Below, in pieces: positions 1 to 8,102 of a stretch of DNA of 64,000 nucleotides. Each line of letters opens with the position of its first letter. The stretch's first letter is position 1. The position numbers and the translations under genes were made by a program. The stretch is from Actinoplanes philippinensis. Lineage in GTDB: Bacteria > Actinomycetota > Actinomycetes > Mycobacteriales > Micromonosporaceae. The notes beneath the pieces are model-generated. The model saw nothing but the letters and a program-made list of their open reading frames with translations. It was not told where the DNA came from and searched no databases. The DNA is taken from positions 62,001 to 126,000 of the forward strand of contig NZ_FONV01000006.1 of assembly GCF_900113015.1 (NCBI RefSeq), in the 5' to 3' direction.

Positions 1-843
1 GATCCTAGACGGCCGGGAAGAGACGAACTCCACGGTACGGGCGGAGCGCCGCATCGGCACCAGATGACCGCGGCGACGGGCGAGCCACAGGAACACCGCC
101 GTCACCAGGACGCCCGCGATCAGGGTGAACACACTCGCCTCCGGCCCGAACTGCCCGCCGCTGACCAGGGTGTTGCCGGTCGACTCCGACTCCAGGATGC
201 CGCGCCGCAGCCCGTTGCCGGAGACCGTCGAGCTGAAGATCGCCGACTGGGCGTAGTTCCACCCGAAATGCAGGCCGATCGGCAGCCACAGGGTACGGCT
301 GGCGATGTACGCCGCGGTCAGCATGCCTCCGCCGGCGATCGCCACACACAGCGCGCCCCACCAGGTGGCGTCCGGGTTGAGCATGTGCACACCACCGAAC
401 ACCAGCGCCGACACCGCGAACGCCGGCCAGGTGCCGGTCAGTTTCTCCAGGTGCCGGAACAGCACACCGCGATAGAGCAGCTCCTCGGTCGTCGCGGCTC
501 CGGCCATGAACCCGATCAGCCCCACCGCGTCGATCGGGCTGTCACTGACGCCGGTGACCCGGTAGCCGCCGTTGAAGGCGATGTCACCGATCACCACCGC
601 GAAGATCGCCACCCCCAACAGCACACCCCGGATCAAACCCGAGGCAGCGGTACGGCCGGAAGCCTCGGTGACCTGCCGTTTCTCCGTGGCCCGCACCACC
701 CCGTGGTAGACGAGCGTGGCGATCACCGCGGCCACCACCCCGACCGCCAGTGACAGCCAGGCGTTGCCGTCGACGAGGGTGATCGCCTGCCCGGCCAGCG
801 CCGACACCGCCAGCACCGCGACGAGCTGAAGTACAAACCGCAT
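1..843 (-). CDS. CPBP-family intramembrane metalloprotease (3' end cut by window)
   Basis: A multi-pass membrane protein of the CPBP (CAAX protease/bacteriocin-processing, Abi) family. The frame stays open to base 1, so the C-terminus is missing; 281 codons are visible from the ATG at 843. That ATG has a GGAAGG box 5 bases upstream. The family motifs are present: EELLYRG (EExxxR, about residues 120-126), FGGVH (FxxxH, near residue 149) and HFGWN (HxxxN, near residue 197), between hydrophobic segments. Family members cleave membrane or prenylated substrates or act in bacteriocin self-immunity; the substrate here cannot be read. It is divergent from the secreted-protein gene at 1078. Confidence 0.88.
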   Translation of the reverse strand, partial: MRFVLQLVAVLAVSALAGQAITLVDGNAWLSLAVGVVAAVIATLVYHGVVRATEKRQVTEASGRTAASGLIRGVLLGVAIFAVVIGDIAFNGGYRVTGVSDSPIDAVGLIGFMAGAATTEELLYRGVLFRHLEKLTGTWPAFAVSALVFGGVHMLNPDATWWGALCVAIAGGGMLTAAYIASRTLWLPIGLHFGWNYAQSAIFSSTVSGNGLRRGILESESTGNTLVSGGQFGPEASVFTLIAGVLVTAVFLWLARRRGHLVPMRRSARTVEFVSSRPSRI

Positions 844-852
844 GCCACACCT

Positions 853-964
853 TCCGTAGGCCTCGCGACACCCCGCCGCGACTGCGGAGAAACCTACGGA
901 GATGTACGCCGGAAAATGTCCCCGTACAGCGGACACTTTTCCTGTAGCTCGCCCGAGCTACAGG
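853..964. promoter_or_regulatory. Cluster of inverted repeats between divergent genes
   Basis: Three inverted repeats lie between the divergent starts at 843 and 1078. TCCGTAGG (853-860) pairs with CCTACGGA (893-900). An imperfect pair runs GGAAAATGTCC (911-921) with GGACACTTTTCC (931-942). A perfect 11-base repeat, CCTGTAGCTCG (941-951) and CGAGCTACAGG (954-964), has a 2-base gap. The last looks like an operator for a dimeric regulator, or a hairpin in the leader of the secreted-protein mRNA. No regulator is adjacent. Confidence 0.5.
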
Positions 965-1077
965 ACGTGCCTCGCCCTCGTGTTGTCCGAACCTCGATTG
1001 TCCGATCCGCACCGTGGTGGCAAGACAATTCGCCGGTTGTTAGGCAGGGGGTCCACACCGACAACGGGAGGACTCGC

Positions 1078-1644
1078 ATGCGTCGATGGGACATTCCGAG
1101 ACGGGCGGCGCTCGCCGTGGCCACGGTTTTCACCGTGCTGCTGACGGCGGTCTCGCCGGCCGTGGCGGGCGATGATCCGGGGAAGAGGAACAGCGCCCGG
1201 GCCGCCGCCACGTTCTGCGACGGCTGGCACCGGCTCGACCATGGGGTCAGCGGCAGCCACGCCGTGGTCGAGCCGGGTGCGCCCTGGCACGTCCGCCTGG
1301 GTGGCGACACCGACGGCTACCAGAACTTCATGTTCTGCGACTACGGTTACAACGCGGGCGCCGGAAAGCGGAAGGTCGCCTTCTACTCCAACGCCTCGAA
1401 GCAGTATCTGACCTGGCGCAACGGCGAGGTCGTGGCCAGCGGCACGGAGCCGGACGGCCCGGACTACTGGTGGGTGTGCGCGCTGGACACGACCTGGGTG
1501 GAGATCAGTTACTTCACGCGGGACGCGTACCTGACCCGCAACTCCGCCAACTACCTGACCACCGTGAGCGGCCCGCCGGGCGGCGAGGTGCTGTGGCAGC
1601 GCTACCAGTTCGGCCCGATCAGCGACATCCTGCCCTACTGCTGA
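1078..1644 (+). CDS. Secreted protein of unknown function
   Basis: 188 aa. The ATG at 1078 follows a GGGAGG box (1065-1070) at normal spacing; the frame is open further upstream, but only this start gives a Sec signal peptide: MRRWDIPRR, then a hydrophobic stretch ending AVAG near residue 31. The mature part is rich in Tyr, Trp and Gly and has four Cys (FCDGW, FCDYG, VCALD and the terminal PYC), suggesting two disulfides in an exported beta-rich protein. No family was recognised. A strong hairpin at 1719-1771 ends the transcript. Confidence 0.8.
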   Translation: MRRWDIPRRAALAVATVFTVLLTAVSPAVAGDDPGKRNSARAAATFCDGWHRLDHGVSGSHAVVEPGAPWHVRLGGDTDGYQNFMFCDYGYNAGAGKRKVAFYSNASKQYLTWRNGEVVASGTEPDGPDYWWVCALDTTWVEISYFTRDAYLTRNSANYLTTVSGPPGGEVLWQRYQFGPISDILPYC

Positions 1645-1718
1645 CAAGCGTCGGTGCCCGGAGCAAGGCAGCCGGAGGACGATTCGACGGTCACTTCACT
1701 TTCGCCGGAATTCGTTCT

Positions 1719-1771
1719 CCGGTGTCACACCGGCGGTCCCCTTCCGGGATGGACCGCCGGTGTGACACCGG
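1719..1771. terminator. Perfect 21-bp hairpin, bidirectional terminator
   Basis: Bases 1719-1739 are perfectly complementary to 1751-1771, with an 11-base loop (1740-1750). The hairpin lies between the convergent genes ending at 1644 (+) and 1773 (-) and reaches to one base from the minus-strand stop. There is no U-tract, as is usual for actinomycete terminators. A 21-bp perfect stem is unusually long. Confidence 0.85.
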
Positions 1772-1772
1772 A

Positions 1773-2217
1773 TCAGGCCGGCTGGTCATCGTCGTCGACG
1801 ACCTTGGCGGCGAGCGTCGAGGCGAGCGCCACCATCCGGCGGATCGTCGGCTCGTCGGCGTCGCGCACCTCGATCACGTCCCGGTCGTGGAAGAACGGTA
1901 TCGGCCGGCCGGACGTATGGCCGCTCCAGCATGCGACCGGCGGGCAGGTGATCCAGCGGGCGCCGGAGGGCAGCGTCGCCTCGATCCGCGTCATCATCTC
2001 GAAGTCCGGTTGCGCCGCAACCGCCTGCGCCCACTCCTCGGCCCGGATCGGCGCCCGCGCGTTCATGCCGCTCGCCCACGTTCCGCGGGTGAGGAAGCGC
2101 TGGTTCCACTCGAAGGCCTCCGGCCCGCGTTCCCCGTCGACGACCTGCTCGCCGTCCCACTCGTACACCACTGTCGAACCAACTGATCGCCCGGGTGATG
2201 TGCAGTTCGTAGCCCAT
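1773..2217 (-). pseudogene. Small cytosolic protein gene with an apparent +1 frameshift
   Basis: The start at 2217 gives MGYELHITRA followed by ISWFDSG, a typical opening of a widespread uncharacterised bacterial family (MxYELHITR...W). That frame soon turns into Arg-rich nonsense. The coherent remainder lies one base over: VVYEWDGEQVVDGERG..., through the RAEEWAQAVAAQPDF block and a C-terminal FFHDRDVIEVRDADEPTIRRMVALA segment, ending at 1773. The switch must fall near 2170-2185. An AGGA box lies 8 bases before the ATG. Either the gene is freshly broken or there is a one-base error. If a GTG near 2173 were used, the conserved N-terminus would be lost and no ribosome site is visible there. 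Confidence 0.65.
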
Positions 2218-2236
2218 ATCGGTGATCCTGGCAGGC

Positions 2237-3217
2237 TCAGCGGGCGATCAGCTCGTCGATCAGGCTGTCGGCGAGCCTCTGGGTACGGGCCTCCGCATGG
2301 TCCAACGCGATCACGACCATGCCGGCGCGCTGTGCGGGCAGCCGGGCGATCTGGGCGCTCAGACCCGCCCACACGCCGCCGTGGCGGTGCACCGGGTGAC
2401 CGGCCCGGGTCAGGACGTCGATGCCCCAGCCGTACGGGAGGGGCGTGCCGTCGTCGAGCCGGCCCGCGGTGTGCAGCAGGCCGGAGACACCCAGCTCGTC
2501 GTTCGCCAGAGCCTCGTTCCAGCGCATCAGATCGGCCGCCGTCGACCAGACGCCGCAGTCGCCCAGCGACAGCGGTGCCGGGGAGCCCGGCTCGGTCGGC
2601 GTGGCCCCCGGCGGGAACGGTGCCGGACCGGGCCAGTAGCGGGTGGCGGCCATGCCGAGTGGCTCGAACAGACGCGAGCGCGCGAAGTCGGGGAACGGCT
2701 CGCCGGCGACCCGTTCGACGATGACCGACAGGCAGGTGTAGCCCGGGTTGCGGTAGCTGAAGGTGGTTCCCGGCGTGCTCTCCAGGGTCTCGTGCCCGCG
2801 CAGCTCGGCCAGCACGCCGGGGACGGTCCGGTGCCGCCCGGCCTCCTTGAGCGCGAAGAACTCGCCGGCCTCGGGCAGCCCGCCGGTGTGGTGGATCAGG
2901 TGCCGCACGCGGACGGTGGCCGCCCAGCCGGGAAGCTCGGGGATCCACTCGGCCAGCGGCGACTCGACGTCGAGCTTCCCCTGCCGTACGAGCAGCGCCA
3001 CGCACGCGGCCGTGATCTGCTTCGACACCGACGCCACGCAGGCCGTCGTGAATCGCTCGCCGTGGCTCACATACACCGGCGGCGCGTCCCCGTGCCGCAG
3101 ACCGACCACGACCCGGTCGCCGTCGCCGTACCCCGCCGACTCGATGAGAGCGGCGGCCCGCTCGCGAAGCCCTCGATCCACCGGCCCAGTATCGGGAGCC
3201 GCCGCCACCGGGTACAT
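2237..3217 (-). CDS. Serine beta-lactamase-like hydrolase (PF00144 family)
   Basis: 326 aa from the ATG at 3217 (MYPVAAAPD). The frame is open to 3514, but the extension is Arg/Ser-rich and unlike coding sequence. Class C beta-lactamase/esterase motifs are in order: SVSK (SxxK nucleophile) about 65 residues in, YRN (YxN) near residue 155, and HRHGG in place of the KTG box near residue 281. There is no clear signal peptide, so it may be a cytosolic esterase or peptidase rather than a resistance enzyme. It lies 19 bases upstream of the frameshifted gene on the same strand and may share its transcript. Confidence 0.82.
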   Translation of the reverse strand: MYPVAAAPDTGPVDRGLRERAAALIESAGYGDGDRVVVGLRHGDAPPVYVSHGERFTTACVASVSKQITAACVALLVRQGKLDVESPLAEWIPELPGWAATVRVRHLIHHTGGLPEAGEFFALKEAGRHRTVPGVLAELRGHETLESTPGTTFSYRNPGYTCLSVIVERVAGEPFPDFARSRLFEPLGMAATRYWPGPAPFPPGATPTEPGSPAPLSLGDCGVWSTAADLMRWNEALANDELGVSGLLHTAGRLDDGTPLPYGWGIDVLTRAGHPVHRHGGVWAGLSAQIARLPAQRAGMVVIALDHAEARTQRLADSLIDELIAR

Positions 3218-3344
3218 CGAATTCTGCCGGCCCTCGACCTCGGGCCGCAGCGAGGTCTCGCTTGTGGCGGTTACCGAGCCGCGAACCAGGCCCGCCTGGA
3301 CCCGGTTGCACCGGTGCCGGGCGCGGCCGGCTCTGCGGCGGCGG

Positions 3345-3470
3345 TCAGGGCCGCCGATCGCCCTCCGGGTCCCACCAGCGGCCTTCGAACCCGTAGTAGA
3401 TTCCCGCAGCCCCATAGGCGGGCTCCTCGTGATACTCGAGGGCTTTGCCGACGATCCACATACGAGGCAT
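3345..3470 (-). CDS. Possible 41-aa protein
   Basis: A short frame starting at the ATG at 3470, with GGTGGAGAA directly in front as a plausible ribosome site. The product begins MPRMWIVGKALEYHEEP and ends GRWWDPEGDRRP. Its balanced composition, with aromatics and acidic residues, is unlike the Arg-rich products of shadow frames. It sits between the lipoprotein gene (ending at 3518) and the serine hydrolase, on the same strand. No family is recognised and no export signal is seen. Confidence 0.4.
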   Translation of the reverse strand: MPRMWIVGKALEYHEEPAYGAAGIYYGFEGRWWDPEGDRRP

Positions 3471-3517
3471 TTCTCCACCCGCGCTGTCCGGTTCAGACCA
3501 GTGGCGGTTGACACGCG

Positions 3518-4327
3518 CTACCGCCTCGGTCCGGGAGATGCCGGCAGCGGCGGGCCGGAGGTGACGAAACGGCCCGGCGCCGGAAGCTCGCGGCAGAGCT
3601 TCTCCGGGAAGGCGGGAGCGGCCTTGACCACGTCCGCGCACCCGCCGTCCCTGGTACGGGTGACGAGCCGCCAGCCGGTGTCCGCCGGACTCAGGAAGTA
3701 ACGCCAGACCGCCGTGTCGACCGTGCAACCCGCCCGGGGCTGAGCGCCGCACGCCGTCGGATCGTCGGGCACCGTCATGACCAGCCAGTCCTCGTCGCAG
3801 GACTCGACGGTGCCCGGCGAATGGCGGGAGACGTCCAGCCCACGCACGACCGCCCGGGTCCACGTGTCGTCGCAGTGGTCGGCCGGCGGTTTGCAGCCGA
3901 GCTCGTTGTCGCACTGCACGTAGACGCCGTCCCGCAGCGTCCACACCTTCTGGCTGAAGTTGATGTTCCGGTCGCCGATCGCGGTCTTCGAGGTCAGCTT
4001 CACGTCGACCGTCTCGTACTCCGGGCAGTCCCCGTGCTGCGCCGCCGAGTCACCGACGATGTCCGCGAAGATCGTCCCGTTCTCCTCGGTCACGTTGGTG
4101 AGCCGCACATTCCGTGCGCAGACGTCCTTCCCGGCGGGCAGCTGGACGTGCGCGGTCACCTCCGTGGCGCCCGGACCGGGAGTCAGCCCGCTCACATCCG
4201 CCGCGAACGTGTGCCACTCCGGCGCGGCGCTCATCTCGGCCTCCGGCCGGGCGCCCGGCTCGGCACAGCCGCCCAGGGCAGCGACCACCAGACAGAGACC
4301 GACGGCTATCTGACGCATGACGGGCAT
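3518..4327 (-). CDS. Secreted lipoprotein of unknown function
   Basis: 269 aa. The N-terminus MPVMRQIAVGLCLVVAALGGCAEPG is a lipoprotein signal with lipobox ALGGC, so the mature protein starts at about Cys21 and is anchored outside the membrane. The mature part has several Cys (CARN, HGDCPEY, QCDNELGCKPP, HCDD, ESCDED, ACGAQPRAGC, GCADV, LCRE) and reads like a globular, disulfide-bonded domain. No family was recognised. Starts at 4327 and 4318 (MRQ) are both possible; the GGGG box fits 4327. Confidence 0.8.
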   Translation of the reverse strand: MPVMRQIAVGLCLVVAALGGCAEPGARPEAEMSAAPEWHTFAADVSGLTPGPGATEVTAHVQLPAGKDVCARNVRLTNVTEENGTIFADIVGDSAAQHGDCPEYETVDVKLTSKTAIGDRNINFSQKVWTLRDGVYVQCDNELGCKPPADHCDDTWTRAVVRGLDVSRHSPGTVESCDEDWLVMTVPDDPTACGAQPRAGCTVDTAVWRYFLSPADTGWRLVTRTRDGGCADVVKAAPAFPEKLCRELPAPGRFVTSGPPLPASPGPRR

Positions 4328-4555
4328 TCTGCCCCAGACATCGCTTTCCTGCCGTACCTGCCCGGCCGTAGAACCCGGCTGGCCCTCCCTGGTGTCCAGC
4401 GCCGCCGCCGGTGTCCGAGGTCACGGCCTGCGCCACCCCGCCGGCCGTTCGCCAGACATCCCTCACGGGCGGGAAGGCGTTACGACCGCGGACAGCCTGC
4501 CGTCGGTCGTCAGCCGATTCCAGCTGGCCGGCTGACACATCGCAGTCTCCCTGAT

Positions 4556-4585
4556 CGCCGCCGGGGTCCGGGTTCCCCGGCGGCG
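4556..4585 (-). terminator. Hairpin terminator of the MmyB-type regulator gene
   Basis: CGCCGCCGGGG (4556-4566) pairs with CCCCGGCGGCG (4575-4585) across an 8-base loop. It lies directly after the TAG stop (4586-4588) of the minus-strand regulator gene. No U-tract follows. Confidence 0.75.
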
Positions 4586-5368
4586 CTAGGCCGCGGTGTA
4601 CACCGCCACCCGTAGGTCGCCCGGGTTGAGCGTGAGCACGTCCAGGTCCAGGTAGAGATCGCCGTGCGCCGGGTTCGGCACGCGCAGCCGGTCCGCGTGG
4701 CCGCCGGGGGCCGGTGGCGCGTCCCAGAGCAACGCGAAGTCCGGGCTCAGGGCACGCAGGTCCGTGATCATCGAGGTCAGCTCGGTGTCCGCCGGGTACC
4801 GGCGGGCCGTGTCGCGCAGCTCGGCCACGACGGTGGCGCGGAATCCGTCGAGCCGTTTCGGGGCCAGGAAGACGGACGGGCCGGTCTCGGTGAACGCGCG
4901 CCAGACCACGTTCCGCCCGCGGCCGGCCTCCGGCACCGTGCACACGTTGGTGTGCCACAACTTGTTGGCCTCCAGCACGGTCCAGCTCGCGTCGCAGACG
5001 CAGACCGCGACCTCGGTCAGCCGGTCCAGCATGCGGCGGGCCGTATCGGTGACCTCGCGCGGGACCCGGCGTTCCGGCTGCGGCGTCACGGCGAATCCGG
5101 CCAGCGCGCGCAGCCGGGCGTGCTCCTCCGCACCCAGCCGCAGCGCCCGGGCGAGCGCGTCGACCACGCCAGGCGACGGGCGGCGCCGGCCCTGCTCCAG
5201 GCGTTTCAGATGTTCCTCGGAGACTCCCGCGAGCCCGGCCAGCTCGTCCCGGCGCAGGCCCGGCACGCGCCGCACGGCGGGCAGCGATGCGGGCACGCCT
5301 GCCTCGCCAGGGGTGATCCGCTGCCGCAGGGATCGCAACACTGTTCCGAAGTCGTCGTCCCGCCGCAC
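4586..5368 (-). CDS. Helix-turn-helix regulator with MmyB-like ligand-binding domain
   Basis: 260 aa from a GTG at 5368. Residues 1-85 form an XRE-type helix-turn-helix (RRDELAGLAGVSEEHLKRLEQGRRRPSPGVVDALARAL). Residues 110-255 match the MmyB-like PAS-fold domain (ML.RLTEVAVCVCDASWTVLEANKLW ... VVWRAFTE) common in actinobacterial regulators next to oxidoreductases. The protein ends LNPGDLRVAVYTAA, the usual end of the domain. The domain binds small hydrophobic ligands in known structures; the ligand here is unknown. The adjacent SnoaL-like gene on the same strand may be a target or partner. Confidence 0.9.
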   Translation of the reverse strand: MRRDDDFGTVLRSLRQRITPGEAGVPASLPAVRRVPGLRRDELAGLAGVSEEHLKRLEQGRRRPSPGVVDALARALRLGAEEHARLRALAGFAVTPQPERRVPREVTDTARRMLDRLTEVAVCVCDASWTVLEANKLWHTNVCTVPEAGRGRNVVWRAFTETGPSVFLAPKRLDGFRATVVAELRDTARRYPADTELTSMITDLRALSPDFALLWDAPPAPGGHADRLRVPNPAHGDLYLDLDVLTLNPGDLRVAVYTAA

Positions 5369-5431
5369 CGGCCCATTCTGACAGGCGTGGCCGGAACCCC
5401 GTTGGTGACAGGCTCCCGGCCACGGCGTGCG

Positions 5432-5818
5432 TCAGTCGCGGGCGAGGCGCGGGCCGCCCGGTACCGCAGCGCCGACCGCGTCGACCGGCTCCATGTAGAA
5501 GCGGGACCGGCGGATCTGTCCGTCACGTACCGTGATGATGATCACGCCGCGTAGGTCCTGGCCCGCAGCCTTGGTGTAGTGCCACTCGCCCCACACCTCG
5601 TCGCCGACCTCGACTGCGTTCGTCATCGCGATCGTGATGTCCGGCGACGTTTCGAAGATCATCTCCCAGTTCCGGCGCACCCGGGCCGGGCCGTGCACCT
5701 CCCGGGCCGGATGCGCCGGCCATTCACCCACGAAATCCTCGCTGAAGCAGCTCTCCACCGCGTCGAGATCTTGCCCGTTCAACGCGCCGATCAGGCGCTG
5801 CACCACATTGTTGCTCAT
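5432..5818 (-). CDS. SnoaL-like / nuclear transport factor 2-fold protein
   Basis: 128 aa, start ATG at 5818 (MSNNVVQRLIGALNGQDLDAVESCFSEDFVGEW...). The pattern of an N-terminal helix pair, then WEMIFETSPDITIAMTNAVEVGDEVWGEWHYTK and a C-terminal IRRSRFYMEPVD strand, fits the SnoaL/ketosteroid-isomerase-like fold. Many members are polyketide cyclases, but stand-alone ones in actinomycetes are mostly uncharacterised. It is in line with the MmyB-type regulator gene, 63 bases upstream of that start. Confidence 0.82.
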   Translation of the reverse strand: MSNNVVQRLIGALNGQDLDAVESCFSEDFVGEWPAHPAREVHGPARVRRNWEMIFETSPDITIAMTNAVEVGDEVWGEWHYTKAAGQDLRGVIIITVRDGQIRRSRFYMEPVDAVGAAVPGGPRLARD

Positions 5819-6122
5819 GCCGACCGAAGCTATCCGCGCCGCCGCTCGCCTGCCGGGGCCAGGATGTACCACCCGGAGGCCTGACCCGCCCGAGTGATGA
5901 GCGGCTTCGGGGTCCGGCACGGGTCACGGCTCCCCCACCGGGACACATCGGGCGCTGCCGCATCGAGGCATCACCAAATCCTCGGCCGCACAAGCTCCTG
6001 CATGGCCACTCACGGTCCGCTGTCGGCAAGCGGAAGGGCGAGCATCACGACATCATCGTCCGGGACGCCACTTCGGAGTCAGTCGGTGCCGGGCGGCCCG
6101 CCGGCGTCCGATGCCGAACCGG
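5819..6122. other. Intergenic stretch, about 300 bases, nothing recognised
   Basis: It lies between the SnoaL-like start (5818) and the end of the GMC oxidoreductase gene (6123), both leftward. Short frames here have skewed compositions. No clear hairpin, promoter or repeat stood out. It presumably holds the SnoaL-like promoter and the terminator of the GMC gene. Confidence 0.5.
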
Positions 6123-7877
6123 TCAGCCACCGGTGAGGTGGCGGGCCAGACGCAGGCTCAGCGCGGCCAGCGTGAGTGTGGGGTTGGCGGCCGGTGAGGT
6201 CGGGAAGACCGAGTTGTCGCAGGCGTACAGGTTGTCGTATCCGAGGAACCGCAGGTCGGCGTCGACCACCCCGGTCCCGTCATCGGCCATCCGCAGCGTG
6301 CCGACCTCGTGGGCGACCCCGCCGAGTCTGGCCGTGGCCAGGTCGAGGTTCTCGCCGGTGACGGCCTCGGCGCCGAAGCTGTCCAGGAGCTGCTTGCCGA
6401 TGCCGCGTATCTCGTCCAGCACCCCGGGGCCGAGCGGCGCCGGCTGCACGTCGACCAGCACCGGCAGGTGCGGAGGCCCGGACAGGGCGACGCGGTTGCC
6501 CGGCACCAGCGGGGTGTTGAGCAGGAAGACGACCTCGCCGAGCATGGCGTCGCCCTTCAGCTCGCGGTGCCGGCGCAGGTTGTCCGGGTCGATGTAGCGG
6601 CCCTGGTTGAAGTCGGCGCCCAACTCCAGCACCACGTTGTACGGGTGGCGCCCGGCCGAGGCGTCCCGGTGCCGGGACCAGACCTTCGCCGAGGACTGGG
6701 TACGAGACCAGGGGGAGCCGGCCGGGATCGAGAAGTGCGTGAACAGGATCGGGTGATCGGTGATGCCGTGCCCGATGCGGCCGGCCGGCACGTCGAGGCC
6801 GGACTGCAGGGCGATCTTCGCCGACTCGATGGTGCCGGCGCTGAGCACGACCGTCGCCGCCAGGTACTGCCTCTGGCGGCGGGCCAGCAGGTCGAAGCAT
6901 TCGACGCCGATGGCGCGGCCGTCGGCGTGCAGGACCCGCTGGACGGCGTGGTTCAGGTTGATCGTCGGCAGGCGGGCGCCGGGGTCGTCGGCCAGCCGGT
7001 CCTCGGTGAGCAGGTCGGCGGTGGAGAACATGCCACCCGGGATGGAGAGCGGGGTGTAGCCCTCGTACTGCACGGCTACCGGCGCGTCCAGGTGGTCGAA
7101 GTCGGGAAGCACGGCGCCCAGATGTTGTTTGACGTCCTGCTGGTAGGCCGAGCCGAGCGGACCGTTGCGGTTGAGAGCATCCTCGGCCAGCCGGTACCCC
7201 GTGGTCAGCAGGTAGTCCCGGACCGGCTGCGGCCAGCCGGTCAGCTCCCAGGCGCCCATCCGGGGGATCAGACCGCCCCAGAACACCGAACGGCCGCCGA
7301 GGTTGAACGCCTGCGCGCCGGCGAAGAACGAGCCGGGGGCGTTGACATAGTTGGCGAAGCTGAAATCGGGGAACAGTCCCCACACGTTCTTGTCGAACCT
7401 GCCGATCCGCAGCCGGCGGGGCAGATTCGCCACGTGGGTGGGGAACAGGTAGGAGCCGGCCTCCAGGACCAGCACGTCCGCGCCTGCGTCGCTCAGCTGG
7501 TCGGCGAGCAGGCCACCGCCCATTCCCGAGCCGACGACGATCACGTCGTACACGTGCTCCTGGTCGTGGTTCGGCGGAAAGAACAGTTGCTGTACCCGGG
7601 AGTTCTCGGTCACGACGGCCGGGACCGGATCGAAGCGCACGGCGTCGTCGCCGAAGTCGAACGGGCCGGGGCCGGCCGGCAGTACGAGGTTCGGGCCGGA
7701 CATCCAGGTGCCGTCCAGCACGAACTTGAACTCGGCGGGACCGTCCGGCACGACGAACCGCCATGCTCCGTCCTCGAACACGCCGGGGTGGTCCCGGCTC
7801 CAGCCGTCACTCGCGGAGCGGACGACCACCGACTCGTCGGGCGGATGGATCTCGGTGAAGTAGCGCACTTGGGCCAT
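6123..7877 (-). CDS. GMC-family FAD oxidoreductase with an N-terminal beta-sandwich-like domain
   Basis: 584 aa from the ATG at 7877 (MAQVRYFTEIHPPDES). Residues 1-85 resemble a carbohydrate-binding CBM48/AMPK-type sandwich (WSRDHPGVFEDGAWRFVVPDGPAEFKFVLDGTWM). The FAD-binding GxGxxG loop follows at about residue 105 (VIVVGSGMGGGLLADQL ... VLVLEAG). A GMC C-terminal domain carries the HEVGTLRMADD and NSVFPTSPAANPT motifs, with catalytic His candidates. Family members oxidise alcohols, sugars or sterols; the substrate is unknown. The start is 225 bases from the end of the RiPP operon, so a link to it is possible but unproven. Confidence 0.9.
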   Translation of the reverse strand: MAQVRYFTEIHPPDESVVVRSASDGWSRDHPGVFEDGAWRFVVPDGPAEFKFVLDGTWMSGPNLVLPAGPGPFDFGDDAVRFDPVPAVVTENSRVQQLFFPPNHDQEHVYDVIVVGSGMGGGLLADQLSDAGADVLVLEAGSYLFPTHVANLPRRLRIGRFDKNVWGLFPDFSFANYVNAPGSFFAGAQAFNLGGRSVFWGGLIPRMGAWELTGWPQPVRDYLLTTGYRLAEDALNRNGPLGSAYQQDVKQHLGAVLPDFDHLDAPVAVQYEGYTPLSIPGGMFSTADLLTEDRLADDPGARLPTINLNHAVQRVLHADGRAIGVECFDLLARRQRQYLAATVVLSAGTIESAKIALQSGLDVPAGRIGHGITDHPILFTHFSIPAGSPWSRTQSSAKVWSRHRDASAGRHPYNVVLELGADFNQGRYIDPDNLRRHRELKGDAMLGEVVFLLNTPLVPGNRVALSGPPHLPVLVDVQPAPLGPGVLDEIRGIGKQLLDSFGAEAVTGENLDLATARLGGVAHEVGTLRMADDGTGVVDADLRFLGYDNLYACDNSVFPTSPAANPTLTLAALSLRLARHLTGG

Positions 7878-8102
7878 GACTTCAGTGCACCCCGGGAGCG
7901 GTCGGCCGCGCAGTCGTTGATCCGAACTTCGGCGGACCGGATCAGGACGGCTCAGGTCCGCCGTGCCGCTTGCCACGGGCCTTCCGGCGGAGAGCCGGCG
8001 GCCCGGAGGAAGCGAAGTCGTGATCCGGCCGGCTCCCGCCCGGAACGCGCATCGGGTCTCGCCGTCGATACGGCCGAGGAACCCGGCCATACCGACCGCT
8101 GG

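Noticed and set aside
6123..7877. GMC oxidoreductase as part of the RiPP operon
   Set aside because: A 225-base gap separates it and no RiPP-specific feature is visible; co-location alone is not enough.
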